Assembly (NCBI GenBank): GCA_027698105.1
Contig: JAQERH010000004.1
Coordinates: 41,944-105,943, forward strand
Direction of reading: 5' to 3'
Origin: Lachnospiraceae bacterium AM93-12TA
GTDB lineage: Bacteria > Bacillota > Clostridia > Lachnospirales > Lachnospiraceae
Length of the DNA stretch: 64,000 nt
The first letter of the stretch is position 1, and the number at the start of each line of letters is the position of its first letter. Positions 8,370-18,182 of this stretch are shown piece after piece. Made by a program: the position numbers and the translations under genes. Under the pieces are notes generated by a model. That model did not search any database and was not told where the DNA came from. It worked only from the letters and a program-made list of their open reading frames with translations.

Positions 8370-9893
8370 TTAATCCACCAGCTTATCTAACTCTTTTACA
8401 TGCTCTGTCTCGCTGGATGTAGCATGCTGGGCTTTGGACGCGTACTGCTTTACAGCCGCCTGGGACTTCTTAATCGGCTGCATGGTTCCTGCACCGGCTA
8501 CACAGCCTCCTGGGCAGGCCATTCCCTCTAACAGGTAACCGTTATATTTTCCTGCCTTGGCCAGTGTCAGAAGCTTGCGGCAGTCCTTTAAGCCCTCTGC
8601 ATTGGCAATCTTGATCTCGCGGTCCGGGAATCTCTTTTTGATTACATTGACAACAGACTGTGCAACTCCTCCTGCCACGGCAAAGTTACGGCCGTCTGTG
8701 GAAGCGTCGTTTACACCTGCCGGATCCTCTTCCATGGTCTCAATATCCACATGCTTGGCATCAAAAATTCCTGCCATCTCCTCAAAGGTCAGTACGAAGT
8801 CCACCTCGCTGCGCACCGTTTTTCTCATAGCCTCCAGCTTCTTAGCCGCGCACGGCCCGATAAATACGATCTTGGCGTTCTCATGCTTGCTCTTAATCAG
8901 TCTCGCTGTCAGCGTCATAGGTGTCAGAGCCATGGAAATACAGTTTGCCTGCTCCGGGAACAGCTTTTTAGCCATCATGGACCATGCCGGACAGCAGGAA
9001 GTGGCCATAAACGGAATCTTTTCCGGAACCTCTTCGATAAAGTCAATGGCCTCCTGAGTAGCGCACAGGTCAGCTCCGATAGCCACCTCAAATACATCGG
9101 CAAAGCCCAGCTGCTTCATCGCTGCACGCAGCTTTCCAGGGGTTACAGTCGGTCCGAACTGGCCTACGAACGCAGGAGCTACTGCCGCGTACACGCGCTC
9201 GCCAGACTGAATAGCGCGGATTACCTGGAAGATCTGGGATTTGTCTGCAATCGCACCAAAGGGGCAGTTTACCAGGCACTGTCCACAGGAAACGCATTTC
9301 TCATAATCAATATCCGCTTTTCCATTGGCATCTGAACGGATGGCGTCCATACCGCAGGCAGCCGCACAGGGACGTTCCTGCACAATGATTGCGTTATAGC
9401 CGCAGACATCCTTACACTTTCCGCACTTAATACATTTATCCTGATCAATGTAAGATCTGCCGTTTGTCCTGTCCAGGGTCACTGCATTCTTGGGACAGAC
9501 CTCCACGCACGGATGCGCCAGACATCCCTGGCAGCCGTCTGTCACATAGACGCGCTTCTCATGGCAGGCGTTGCAGGCAAACTTGATTACATTGATTAAC
9601 GGCGGAGTGTAGTAGGTCTCCGCTTTATCTGCCGCCTCAATATTATCAGATAACGGCGCATGTTCTGCTGCACCTCTGCAGGGAAGGCCCATAGCCAGCC
9701 TTAAACGCTCTCCTACAATCGCTCTCTCCAGGAAAACATCATTTCTGAAATTTCCAACCTCTCCCGGAATAATCTTATATGGAAGCTCCTCAATTCTCTT
9801 ATCTACCGGCCACTCTGTGTGATAGGCCATGCGCGCCACCTCACGGAAAATTCGATGACGGATTTCCTGGATTCGTGTCTCTACTCCTCTCAT
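8370..9893 (-). CDS. Monomeric [FeFe] hydrogenase, group B type
   Basis: The 507-residue enzyme carries all three H-cluster motifs: TSCCPAWSMM (L1), IGPCAAKKLEA (L2) and EGMACPGGCVAGAGT (L3). The N-terminal half has many cysteines, including two classical CxxCxxCxxxC ferredoxin-type sets (CIKCGKCKDVC and CVSCGQCLVNC). The L2 and L3 spelling and the absence of a 2Fe-2S N-terminal domain match group B clostridial hydrogenases, thought to work with ferredoxin. ATG 9893 (MRGVETRIQE) is chosen; an upstream in-frame extension to 10142 has no ribosome site and reads as non-coding. The reaction is H2 evolution or uptake in the cytosol. Confidence 0.93.
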   Translation of the reverse strand: MRGVETRIQEIRHRIFREVARMAYHTEWPVDKRIEELPYKIIPGEVGNFRNDVFLERAIVGERLRLAMGLPCRGAAEHAPLSDNIEAADKAETYYTPPLINVIKFACNACHEKRVYVTDGCQGCLAHPCVEVCPKNAVTLDRTNGRSYIDQDKCIKCGKCKDVCGYNAIIVQERPCAAACGMDAIRSDANGKADIDYEKCVSCGQCLVNCPFGAIADKSQIFQVIRAIQSGERVYAAVAPAFVGQFGPTVTPGKLRAAMKQLGFADVFEVAIGADLCATQEAIDFIEEVPEKIPFMATSCCPAWSMMAKKLFPEQANCISMALTPMTLTARLIKSKHENAKIVFIGPCAAKKLEAMRKTVRSEVDFVLTFEEMAGIFDAKHVDIETMEEDPAGVNDASTDGRNFAVAGGVAQSVVNVIKKRFPDREIKIANAEGLKDCRKLLTLAKAGKYNGYLLEGMACPGGCVAGAGTMQPIKKSQAAVKQYASKAQHATSSETEHVKELDKLVD

Positions 9894-10102
9894 ACTGTAA
9901 CCTCTCTTTTCTCTGCTCTTTGTTTGGGATTTATTCAGTAAAAACGCAGTCTGCGTTTTGTTCCCTTCTTTATCGTTAAGAATATAACGCATTTCCCCTA
10001 TGAATAGCAAGTTCTTAATCACATACAATCGTATTTTTACAGATCTGCATAGATTTTCTTTAAAGGAAATCACAAATCTGTAAATTTGTTTTTCTCCAGG
10101 CA
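9894..10102. other. Intergenic region between divergent hydrogenase and nagB
   Basis: About 330 bases separate the two divergent starts. This part holds the presumed minus-strand promoter of the hydrogenase gene, but I could not fix its boxes. No conserved small gene is seen. Confidence 0.4.
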
Positions 10103-10132
10103 TTGAAAAAACGTGATAAAATCGATTATAAT
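10103..10132 (+). promoter_or_regulatory. Probable nagB promoter
   Basis: TTGAAA (10103-10108) and TATAAT (10127-10132) are 18 bases apart, about 90 bases before nagB. The leader between them and the gene holds a CATCC/GGATG inverted repeat that could be an operator. Confidence 0.55.
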
Positions 10133-10137
10133 AATAG

Positions 10138-10965
<828 letters not shown>

Positions 10966-10986
10966 CTATAACGCAAATATAAAACG

Positions 10987-11037
10987 GAGGCTGTATATTC
11001 CAGTGACTTCCACAATAGAACTGGAACATACAGCCTC
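10987..11037. terminator. Bidirectional terminator-like hairpin E with shared loop core
   Basis: GAGGCTGTAT pairs with ATACAGCCTC and, beyond one mismatch, TTCCAG pairs with CTGGAA. The loop begins TGACTTCCAC, so the plus strand reads CCAGTGACTT as in the other hairpins of the family. It separates the convergent nagB and nagA genes. Confidence 0.75.
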
Positions 11038-11071
11038 TTCTTATCTGCAGGCTTTTCTTATTCTTTTTATC

Positions 11072-12211
11072 CTACAGCATCCGTCTGCCGCGGCAGTAGG
11101 TCTGGGCTACATCGTAATTGTCCTCTAAAACTACCAGATCCGCGTCGTATCCGGCACAGATTTTTCCTTTTCTGTCATCTACGCCCAGACATCTGGCCGG
11201 GTTGATAGTACAGGAATTGAGAGCTGAATCAAACGGAATCATAGCCTTCTCCACCAGAATCTGAAGTCCCCGGTTCATATGCAGGGTGCTTCCTGCAATG
11301 GTGCTGGTTCCTTTCAGATAAGCCAGTCCCTCTGCAGTGATCTCGATATCGTGGCCGCCCAGCTGATATTTACCTCCCGGCGGGCAGTGCTTTGCTCTCA
11401 GGGAGTCTGTCACCATCATAGCGAAATCCCGGCCCTTCAGCTGGTAGAAATTGTTGAGAGCCGATACATGAGAGTGATGTCCGTCTGCGATCACCTCGCC
11501 GTAAATATCTCTCACCCGGAAAGCTACTCCCACCAGGCCCGGCTTTCTGTGGGTAAAGGCTGTCATTCCATTATAAACATGAGTCATGGATGCAGCTCCG
11601 TTGGCAATGGCCATCATGGCCTGCTCATAAGTCGCGCAGGAATGTCCCATGCTGACTACCACGCCTGTCTGACGCAGATAGCGTGTCAGGGCAAGGCCCG
11701 GATCATGCTCAGGAGCCAGTGTAATGTAGCGGATATGGCCTCTGGCGGCCTCCTGATACTTCTTAAACTGCTCTACACTGGGAACAGCAATAGCTTCCGG
11801 CGGCTGAGCGCCTTTATACTCCATGTCTAAAAACGGCCCCTCAAAATGGATGCCCAGAATCTCAGCTCCCTCGTACTCTCCCTCTGCCACATCTGCCACA
11901 TTCTTCACAGATGCCAGAAGTACCTCCGGCATCTGGGTCACAGTAGTAGGAAGAATCGAGGTCACTCCCTCCTCTGGAATCCGTCTCATCCAGTCCCTGA
12001 GTCCTTCCGGCTCTGCATCGTTTGTATCAAAACCGTAGGCTCCGTGGGTGTGAACGTCAATAAAGCCCGGAACAATACGCTTATCTCCCCAGTCTTCGTC
12101 CGGCTCCCTGCTTCCGTACTCTAATACCTGAACAATCCTATCTCCCTCGATCTGAAGCTGAAGGGGCAGAAACTGTCCCGCTGTCCATACGCGTCTGCTC
12201 TGAAGAATCAT
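11072..12211 (-). CDS. nagA: N-acetylglucosamine-6-phosphate deacetylase
   Basis: NagA removes the acetyl group from N-acetylglucosamine-6-phosphate. The 379-residue amidohydrolase shows PGFIDVHTHGAYGFDTND near residue 50, the HFEGPF segment near 125, the GHSCATYEQAM segment with a metal-site histidine, the HVYNGMTAFTHR block and VTDSLRA with the catalytic Asp. ATG 12211 (MILQSRRVW) follows AGGAGG; the longer in-frame start at 12250 lies within trmL. It starts 26 bases after trmL, so it may be cotranscribed from the upstream gene, and it ends against the shared hairpin with nagB. Confidence 0.96.
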   Translation of the reverse strand: MILQSRRVWTAGQFLPLQLQIEGDRIVQVLEYGSREPDEDWGDKRIVPGFIDVHTHGAYGFDTNDAEPEGLRDWMRRIPEEGVTSILPTTVTQMPEVLLASVKNVADVAEGEYEGAEILGIHFEGPFLDMEYKGAQPPEAIAVPSVEQFKKYQEAARGHIRYITLAPEHDPGLALTRYLRQTGVVVSMGHSCATYEQAMMAIANGAASMTHVYNGMTAFTHRKPGLVGVAFRVRDIYGEVIADGHHSHVSALNNFYQLKGRDFAMMVTDSLRAKHCPPGGKYQLGGHDIEITAEGLAYLKGTSTIAGSTLHMNRGLQILVEKAMIPFDSALNSCTINPARCLGVDDRKGKICAGYDADLVVLEDNYDVAQTYCRGRRML

Positions 12212-12236
12212 GGTATTTTCCTCCTGTCCTCTGTTT

Positions 12237-12728
12237 TTACTGCCAGTCATAGTTTCTCAGATGTCCCTGCATCGTCATCTTCTCAAATCCATTCTGTCTG
12301 AGAGCCTCATAGAGAATAATCGAGACAGAATTGGACAGATTCAGGGAACGGATATCTCCCCACATGGGAATCCTGACACAGGTTTCCTGGTGCTCTACCA
12401 GAATATCCTCCGGAATCCCCCGGCTCTCCGGCCCGAACATAATGTAGCAGTCCGGCTCATAATCAGCCTCTGTATACACATTCGGCGCCTTAGTAGTAGC
12501 CATATAAATCTTCGCTCCAGGATTCCTGTTCAGAAAATCCTGAAAATCACTGTAAACCGTCACATCCAGCTTATCCCAGTAATCGAGTCCCGCCCGCTTC
12601 AGGGCCTTCTCATTCAGCTTAAAGCCAAGGGGTTCTATCAGGTGCAGCCTGGTTCCTGTCGCCACGCAGGTTCTTCCGATATTTCCCGTATTGGCCGGCA
12701 TTTCCGGCTCATACAGTACAATGTTCAT
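12237..12728 (-). CDS. trmL: tRNA (cytidine(34)-2'-O)-methyltransferase
   Basis: TrmL is a SPOUT methyltransferase that modifies the wobble ribose of leucine tRNAs. The 163-residue protein has the N-terminal MNIVLYEPEMPANTGNIGR block and the knot motifs MFGPESRGIPEDIL (near 102-115) and LNLSNSVSIILYEALRQ (near 130-146). Length and motifs are typical. It lies between an aminotransferase gene 21 bases upstream and nagA downstream, all on the minus strand. Confidence 0.95.
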   Translation of the reverse strand: MNIVLYEPEMPANTGNIGRTCVATGTRLHLIEPLGFKLNEKALKRAGLDYWDKLDVTVYSDFQDFLNRNPGAKIYMATTKAPNVYTEADYEPDCYIMFGPESRGIPEDILVEHQETCVRIPMWGDIRSLNLSNSVSIILYEALRQNGFEKMTMQGHLRNYDWQ

Positions 12729-12749
12729 CTTATGTCAACCTCTTTCCTC

Positions 12750-13934
12750 TTACGATTCTTTCCCTGCATTCTCCTCATCCAGCCGGTTTACAAACCGGCG
12801 GATTCTGCGGATTGCCCGCTTTAAATCCTCCAGAGAATATGCATAGGAAACCCTCAGATATCCCTCACCGCAGTCTCCGAAAGCAGTTCCCGGAACAATG
12901 GCAATCTTTTCTTCTCTGAGCAGTCTGGTGGCAAACTCCTCAGAAGTCATGCGGAACCGCTTAATACAGGGGAACATATAGAAAGCGCCGTAAGGCTCAA
13001 AGCAGTCCATTCCCAGGGAACGGAACTCCTTTAACAGATATCTGCGCCGCTCGTCATAGGAACGCTTCATCTCCTCGATATCGCTGTCCCCGTTCTTTAC
13101 CGCTTCCACTGCCGCATACTGGCTGGTGGTAGGAGCACACATAATCGCATACTGGTGGATTTTCAGCATCTGCTTTAAAATCGGAGCCGGGGCACAGGCG
13201 TAGCCAATTCGCCATCCGGTCATAGCGTAGGCCTTGGAAAAGCCGTTGATCAACACGGTTCTCTCCCTCATGCCAGGAAGAGAGGCAATGGTCACATGCT
13301 TTTTCTTGTAGGTCAGCTCTGCATAAATCTCATCGCTGATCACAAAGAGATCCTTCTCCTCCACAATCTGGGCTACTGCCTCCAGATCCTCTCTCTCCAT
13401 AATCGCTCCTGTGGGATTATTGGGGAAAGGCAGAACTAAAATCTTCGTCCTGTCTGTAATTTTCTCCAGCAGCTTCTCTCTGGTCAGGCGGAACTGATCC
13501 TTCTCCTCCAGCTCAATCACCACCGGGACGCCTCCCGCCAGAATGGTGCAGGGAACATAGGACACATAGCTGGGCTGAGGAATCAGAACCTCGTCTCCCG
13601 GATCCAGCATGGCACGCAGGGCTGCGTCAATGGCCTCGCTGCCGCCAATGGTTACCATCACCTCTTTATTATAGTCATACTCCACCTGCATCCGCCGCTT
13701 CAGATAATTGCAGATCTCCTGCTTCAGTTCTTTCAGTCCTGCATTGGAGGTATAGAAGGTTTTTCCCATTTCCAGGGAGCGGATACCTGCATCTCTCACA
13801 TGCCAGGGCGTATCGAAATCCGGCTCTCCAACGCCCAGGGAGATGGCTCCGTCCATCTCGCTTACAATGTCAAAAAACTTCCGGATACCGGATGGCGGAA
13901 TATTTACAATCGTGTTTGATAAGGGGTTTCTCAT
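12750..13934 (-). CDS. Class I/II PLP-dependent aminotransferase
   Basis: The 394-residue fold-type I aminotransferase has VTIGGSEAIDAALRA, the FPNNPTGAIMERED block, the VISDEIYAELTY block and the PLP lysine in INGFSKAYAMTGWRIGYA. The C-terminal RVSYAYSLEDL segment contains the substrate carboxylate arginine. Family members act on aspartate, alanine or aromatic amino acids; the substrate is not decided by sequence. Its ATG overlaps the stop of an Lrp-family regulator (ATGA), so the regulator is cotranscribed and probably controls it in response to an amino acid. Confidence 0.93.
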   Translation of the reverse strand: MRNPLSNTIVNIPPSGIRKFFDIVSEMDGAISLGVGEPDFDTPWHVRDAGIRSLEMGKTFYTSNAGLKELKQEICNYLKRRMQVEYDYNKEVMVTIGGSEAIDAALRAMLDPGDEVLIPQPSYVSYVPCTILAGGVPVVIELEEKDQFRLTREKLLEKITDRTKILVLPFPNNPTGAIMEREDLEAVAQIVEEKDLFVISDEIYAELTYKKKHVTIASLPGMRERTVLINGFSKAYAMTGWRIGYACAPAPILKQMLKIHQYAIMCAPTTSQYAAVEAVKNGDSDIEEMKRSYDERRRYLLKEFRSLGMDCFEPYGAFYMFPCIKRFRMTSEEFATRLLREEKIAIVPGTAFGDCGEGYLRVSYAYSLEDLKRAIRRIRRFVNRLDEENAGKES

Positions 13935-14413
13935 GGGTTAATCAGCATCCTTTCATCCTGGGGTCCATCGCCTAAAACTGTGCCGTGATCTTTGTATTTT
14001 TTCAGCACGAAATGGGTAGCTGTGCTGACAACGGAATCGATAGTAGCCAGCTTTTCAGATACAAACTGGGCCACTCCCCTCATAGTTTTTCCCTCTATAA
14101 TAACTGTGAAATCGTAAACGCCTGACATCAGATACACAGCTTTCACTTCACTGTAAAGGGCAAGACGCTCTGCGATCTTTTCAAAGCCCATCTGTCTCTG
14201 AGGCGTCACCTTAACCTCAATCAGGGCAATTACCTTTTCATCCTCTGTGTTGTCCCAGTTGATCAGGGTGTGGTAACCGCAGATAATGTGCTCCTCTTCC
14301 ATTTCAGCAATCTCCGCCGCCACCGCCGCTTCATTTTCCCCCAGGATCTCCGCCAGCTCCGCCGTGCTGATCCGGCTGTTCTTCTCGATGACTGCTAAAA
14401 TTCGTTCTCTCAT
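13931..14413 (-). CDS. Lrp/AsnC-family transcriptional regulator
   Basis: The 160-residue protein has an N-terminal winged helix (residues 1-50, ILAVIEKNSRISTAELAEILGENEAAV) and a C-terminal RAM ligand-binding domain (about 60-140, ALIEVKVTPQ and YLMSGVYDFTVII). It is translationally coupled by a four-base overlap to the downstream aminotransferase gene. The upstream region 14414-14500 is very AT rich (ATTATTATAAATAATTATAAT) and probably holds its promoter and own binding site. Confidence 0.93.
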   Translation of the reverse strand: MRERILAVIEKNSRISTAELAEILGENEAAVAAEIAEMEEEHIICGYHTLINWDNTEDEKVIALIEVKVTPQRQMGFEKIAERLALYSEVKAVYLMSGVYDFTVIIEGKTMRGVAQFVSEKLATIDSVVSTATHFVLKKYKDHGTVLGDGPQDERMLINP

Positions 14414-14503
14414 ACTGCTGCCTCCTTCTGATTCTTCATCGTTGTGTTATTATCATAATTATTATAAATAATTATAATTCCTATATTATTTGAATTTTAA
14501 AAA

Positions 14504-15094
14504 TTATTTTAATAATTTTAATTTTTCAATTTCATCTGTCTTGGGACGATCCAGAAAGGTTTCAATTTCCCTGTTTAAGATCCGTCTGGCCGGGCCGGGC
14601 TTCACCGTTCCAATGACTGCGGCCTCAAAGCCTCTTCTTCTCAGCTCTCTCACTGCCGAAAAACCGCTGTCTGCCCCTATGAGAAAGCAGCCTCCGGAGT
14701 GGAGCCGGTAAGGATTCAGGTCAAATACCTCGCACACTTCCACGGTCTCCTGGCGGATGGGAATGGAACGAAGCTCAATGGAGCAGCCCAGACTATAGGC
14801 TTCCAGAAGCCTCCAGAGGCAGTTCATAATGCCTCCCTCTCCCACTGGTTCCATATCTGAAGCCCCTGTCTCCCTGCCGATCTCCTCTGCCTCCTCGCAG
14901 GACAAAAGATCCTGATCAAGTGTAAGCATACGCTTTGTATAAGCAGGAGAAAAACGCTCCCTTACAGCGCGCTCTCCCTCTCTGGCAGCAAAAGCCGCCC
15001 CTGTCAGACCGATACTTCCGGCTATGATAAGATCCTGGCCCGGCTTCAACGAGCCGGGCCTTTTTTCCTGTTCCTGATTCAAATGTCTGTTCAT
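14504..15094 (-). CDS. AIR synthase-related protein, C-terminal domain only
   Basis: The 196-residue protein resembles the C-terminal (AIRS_C/PurM_C) half of AIR synthase-related and HypE-like proteins: GQDLIIAGSIGLTGAAFAARE, the EGGIMNCLWRLLEAYSLG segment, IPIRQETVEVCEVFDLNPYRLHSGG and a closing VIGTVKPGPARRI segment. Full members are about 330 residues with an N-terminal ATP-binding half, which is missing here; no remnant of it precedes the gene because VanW ends 21 bases upstream. ATG 15094 follows GGGAGG by five bases. Whether this half works alone or with a partner is not known. Confidence 0.75.
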   Translation of the reverse strand: MNRHLNQEQEKRPGSLKPGQDLIIAGSIGLTGAAFAAREGERAVRERFSPAYTKRMLTLDQDLLSCEEAEEIGRETGASDMEPVGEGGIMNCLWRLLEAYSLGCSIELRSIPIRQETVEVCEVFDLNPYRLHSGGCFLIGADSGFSAVRELRRRGFEAAVIGTVKPGPARRILNREIETFLDRPKTDEIEKLKLLK

Positions 15095-15114
15095 ACGCAC
15101 CTCCCGCAGAGCCT

Positions 15115-16629
15115 TTAAGCCGGCGCTCCCGGCTCTGGCACAGAGGCCGGATCCGGAGCAGGAGCAGGACTTACAGTCTCAGAGCCAGGTCCGGCAGGTC
15201 CTGACGGCTGTTCCGGTGCCGGAACACTCGGCGGCGTATCTGTTGGAGCCGACGGTTCTGTGACAGCCGGTACAGACGGAGCTGCCGGTCCCACACGGTA
15301 TACAGCCTTTGACGCCATATAGCTGTCCGTGTGAAGAATCTCCCTTCCTGTCTCTACTCCGTTTTCATAGACTACCTTCCATAGTCTTGATTTTTTTCCA
15401 ACATGTCCGGAGGATTCCTTTACCCTGGCGCCTGGCGCCAGAGACGCATCCGGCTTCTCCACCGGTGCTCCCGGATCTGTGGTTCCAAGAGTCTCGGAAA
15501 TAAACTCAACCGTTCTTCCCTCTGGTCTGGTATCCTTTCCGTAAGCTGTAAAGGTAAGCGTATTTCCTGACACCAGTCCTTCAATATAGATAGGCGTATC
15601 GTAATTATTCTTAAACTTCAGATCTTTATAGGTTCCGGCAATCGCTGCGTCCTCCGAAGGCTTTACATATCCCACAGTCATGGAATGATTCTGCCTCTGG
15701 GTAACTTCCAGCTCCGCCCGGAGCACCACGTTATAGAGAGTGGTACACAGCTGGCAGGCGCCTCCGCCGATAGAGTCTACCGTCCGGCCGTTTTCATAGG
15801 ATCCGGCAGCGGCGTATCCGTTCTCAATGGTAAACGGCGTCAGCCAGGTATAGGCAGAAAATTCCTCTCCCGGCATCAGAACCGTGCCGTTTATTTTTCC
15901 TGCTCCTGTCTTCAGATTCTGGGTTCTGGATCTGGCTCCCGCATTAAAATTCGTGCTGAAAGTTCCAAGTACGTCTGAAATGCTCTCCAGATCTGATCTG
16001 TGAATTCTGGGCTCTGTCTTTGTCACCACCGCCTCCACAGAGACGGTATCTGAAATTCCCTGATTCAAGGCAGTGTTCAAAGCCTCTCTGGTGGCTTCAA
16101 AATCGACTCCCAAGCCAATCTCTTCATCTGTAATGACAAAGGCCCCGTTTTCTCTGGAAATAGACGCGTCCTTTGCCTCCCTCACATAGGGCGCGCAGCT
16201 GTCATTCACAAAAGCTGACAGTTTTTCATCGTCCAGGGATGCCTTCACAGTCAGGGAAAGCGGTTCTTTCTGAAGCTTCTTTGTCCGCGCAAAGCGCTCT
16301 AACAGGTTTCCTCCGGAATACTCCTCTATGGCTGCGCTTAACTCCTCTTTATTCTCCCAGTAAAGCCCCAGTTCTCCTGCTGTGGAGGAAAAACTGGCTC
16401 CGTCAATAGAAATGGAAATCTCTTCTGACTCCATGGTTCCTACATATTCCTCCAGCTTTCCTGAGGCTTCCTCTGCCGTCTGTCCGGAAAAATCAAGAGC
16501 CTCGTCTCCAGCTGCAGCTACAGAAAATCCTTCCGGAAGGATTCCCGCCTCCGCTCCCGCAGGCTGCATAAATAAAATTCCGGCTGACAGAGCTGCTGTC
16601 AGGCCGGCTGTCCATAAATTCCTCTTCAT
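15115..16629 (-). CDS. VanW-family secreted or surface protein
   Basis: The 504-residue protein has a signal peptide (MKRNLWTAGLTAALSAGILF, cleavage after about 28), a peptidoglycan-binding-4 type region (about 45-210), a VanW domain (about 225-370, including MLPGEEFSAYTWL and GGGACQLCTTLYNVVLRA) and a Pro/Ala/Glu-rich C-terminal tail (about 445-504). VanW proteins are common in Firmicutes walls; the name comes from a vancomycin cluster but the domain does not by itself give resistance, and no vanHAX genes are near. It is likely extracellular. The next gene follows after 20 bases. Confidence 0.92.
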   Translation of the reverse strand: MKRNLWTAGLTAALSAGILFMQPAGAEAGILPEGFSVAAAGDEALDFSGQTAEEASGKLEEYVGTMESEEISISIDGASFSSTAGELGLYWENKEELSAAIEEYSGGNLLERFARTKKLQKEPLSLTVKASLDDEKLSAFVNDSCAPYVREAKDASISRENGAFVITDEEIGLGVDFEATREALNTALNQGISDTVSVEAVVTKTEPRIHRSDLESISDVLGTFSTNFNAGARSRTQNLKTGAGKINGTVLMPGEEFSAYTWLTPFTIENGYAAAGSYENGRTVDSIGGGACQLCTTLYNVVLRAELEVTQRQNHSMTVGYVKPSEDAAIAGTYKDLKFKNNYDTPIYIEGLVSGNTLTFTAYGKDTRPEGRTVEFISETLGTTDPGAPVEKPDASLAPGARVKESSGHVGKKSRLWKVVYENGVETGREILHTDSYMASKAVYRVGPAAPSVPAVTEPSAPTDTPPSVPAPEQPSGPAGPGSETVSPAPAPDPASVPEPGAPA

Positions 16630-16650
16630 ACGCTGGAAAACTCCTATTCC

Positions 16651-16764
16651 CTAAAATAAGGAGGATAAGCCTGCGATCACAGTTCCCCCTACCATGGTTA
16701 TGAGAATGATCACAACCATAATTGTAGTGACAATCTTCTTTGACTTATTATTTCCCATAAACAT
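16651..16764 (-). CDS. Small single-span membrane protein (37 aa)
   Basis: This short gene reads MFMGNNKSKKIVTTIM and continues as a hydrophobic helix (about residues 11-31) ending GLSSLF. A GAGGTGAG ribosome site precedes it. It lies between the exonuclease and VanW genes on the same strand, with tight spacing to both. A basic N terminus followed by one hydrophobic helix suggests a membrane microprotein with its N terminus inside. I do not recognise the family. Confidence 0.6.
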   Translation of the reverse strand: MFMGNNKSKKIVTTIMVVIILITMVGGTVIAGLSSLF

Positions 16765-16771
16765 ACGTCTC

Positions 16772-17524
16772 TCACCTCTTTTTCATTCTTCCGTACTGAA
16801 ATATAATTTTATCTGTCATCCTGGACGCCTCGCTGCGGGTCAGGTATTCTATGTCAACAGATAGATTTATTCTATGATATTTTGCCAATTCCCGCAAGTC
16901 TTCTTTTTGCTTTTTTGAGGCTGGCTGATCCCGTTTTACTTTATAAATCAACGGCTTTTCCGAAAAAATTTCCTCATTTCCTGAAAAGTTCTGCTCCCTG
17001 ATCTTCTGATAGAGAAAATGAGCCATTCTGGCGTCTGAAAGGGCTCTGTGGGCAGTTTCTCTGGGAACCTGAAACCAGGCGCAGGCCGCGGACAGATTCT
17101 TTTTCTCCTCTGCAGGCATAAATCTGCGGCAGACCGCCAGAGTATCGATCCCGGCCCTCTCAAATGGAAAACCTGCATTGACTGCAGCCCGCTTTAAAAA
17201 GCTGTAATCGAAGATTACATGGTGTCCCAAAATGGGAAGATCCTGACAGAATTCCATTACCTGCCCGATCACAGCCTCCATATCCGGCGCTTCTTTCAGC
17301 ATCCCGTCTGTAATCCCTGTCAGAGATATAATCCGTTCCGGAAGCGCCTGGTGAGGATTGACAAACAGGGAAAGTTCTTTCTCTATCACTCCATTTTTTA
17401 CCCGGCAGGCTCCTATCTCTATGATTTTATCGCGTTTCGGATCCAGTCCTGTGGTCTCCAGATCCAGAGCCAGGTAGGAGCCTCCGGCAGCGCAGCACGC
17501 TGATTCCCCTTCTCTCCTCTCCAT
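16772..17524 (-). CDS. DEDD-type 3'-5' exonuclease (PolC/DnaQ epsilon-like)
   Basis: The 250-residue protein has an exonuclease domain with LALDLETTGLDPKRDKIIEIG (Exo I, Asp and Glu), the GHHVIFDYSFLK segment (Exo II) and HRALSDARMAHFL (Exo III, His and Asp), as in DNA polymerase III epsilon. A C-terminal extension of about 60 residues is basic. A longer in-frame start (17635) would overlap nth by over 100 bases; ATG 17524 shares one base with the nth stop (TGATG), so translation is coupled to nth. A role in DNA repair or RNA processing is probable; exact substrate is open. Confidence 0.9.
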   Translation of the reverse strand: MERREGESACCAAGGSYLALDLETTGLDPKRDKIIEIGACRVKNGVIEKELSLFVNPHQALPERIISLTGITDGMLKEAPDMEAVIGQVMEFCQDLPILGHHVIFDYSFLKRAAVNAGFPFERAGIDTLAVCRRFMPAEEKKNLSAACAWFQVPRETAHRALSDARMAHFLYQKIREQNFSGNEEIFSEKPLIYKVKRDQPASKKQKEDLRELAKYHRINLSVDIEYLTRSEASRMTDKIIFQYGRMKKR

Positions 17525-18180
17525 CACGGCTCTTCCTTTCTTCCGGGACATTCCTCCCTTAAAAAGCATTCCCCGCACCTGGGATTTCTGGCTGTGCAGA
17601 TTGTCCTCCCCAGCGTAATAATGTGTATATTCCACAGAATCCAGTGATCTTTGGGAAGCACTTTCATCAGCTCGTACTCGATTTTTTCCGGATCCTCTTC
17701 CTTCGCAAGGCCCAGCTTTCTGGAAATCCGCTTCACATGAGTGTCCACCACAATACTGGGTTCATTGTAAATATTTCCGCGGATTACATTGGCCGTCTTC
17801 CTGCCCACTCCTGCCAGAGTCAGCAGATCCTCCATTCGTTCCGGAACCTGGCCTTCAAACCGCTCCACAAGCGCCTGACAGCAGGCAATAATATTTTTAG
17901 CCTTGGAATGGTAAAAGCCAATAGAATGAATATCCTGTTCCAGCTCTCCCTGATCGGCAGCGGCAAACTTTTCCAGGGTATCGTATTTCTTAAACAGAGT
18001 CTCTGTCACCAGATTTACCCTGGCATCTGTACACTGGGCGCTCATAATCACGGCAATTAAGAGCTGCCACGGCGTCTCGTGATTCAGATAGCAGCGATAC
18101 TCTGTGCCGTATTCCTGATCCAGAAGCGCCAGAATTCTCTTCACCCGCTCCGCTCTCTCTGCTTTCGTCTCTCGTCTCAC
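17524..18180 (-). CDS. nth: Endonuclease III
   Basis: Nth is a DNA glycosylase/AP lyase that excises oxidised pyrimidines. The 218-residue protein has the helix-hairpin-helix LAGVGRKTANVI containing the catalytic lysine, the catalytic aspartate in VVDTHVKRISRKLG, and the 4Fe-4S cluster loop CTARNPRCGECFLREEC (C-x6-C-x2-C-x5-C). Length is typical. The gene starts two bases after the stop of the radical SAM gene and overlaps the exonuclease by one base, forming a repair-related cluster. Confidence 0.97.
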   Translation of the reverse strand: MRRETKAERAERVKRILALLDQEYGTEYRCYLNHETPWQLLIAVIMSAQCTDARVNLVTETLFKKYDTLEKFAAADQGELEQDIHSIGFYHSKAKNIIACCQALVERFEGQVPERMEDLLTLAGVGRKTANVIRGNIYNEPSIVVDTHVKRISRKLGLAKEEDPEKIEYELMKVLPKDHWILWNIHIITLGRTICTARNPRCGECFLREECPGRKEEP

Positions 18181-18182
18181 AG

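Noticed and set aside
15115..16629. Vancomycin resistance determinant
   Set aside because: VanW alone is a common wall-associated domain; no vanH, vanA or vanX homologue is nearby.
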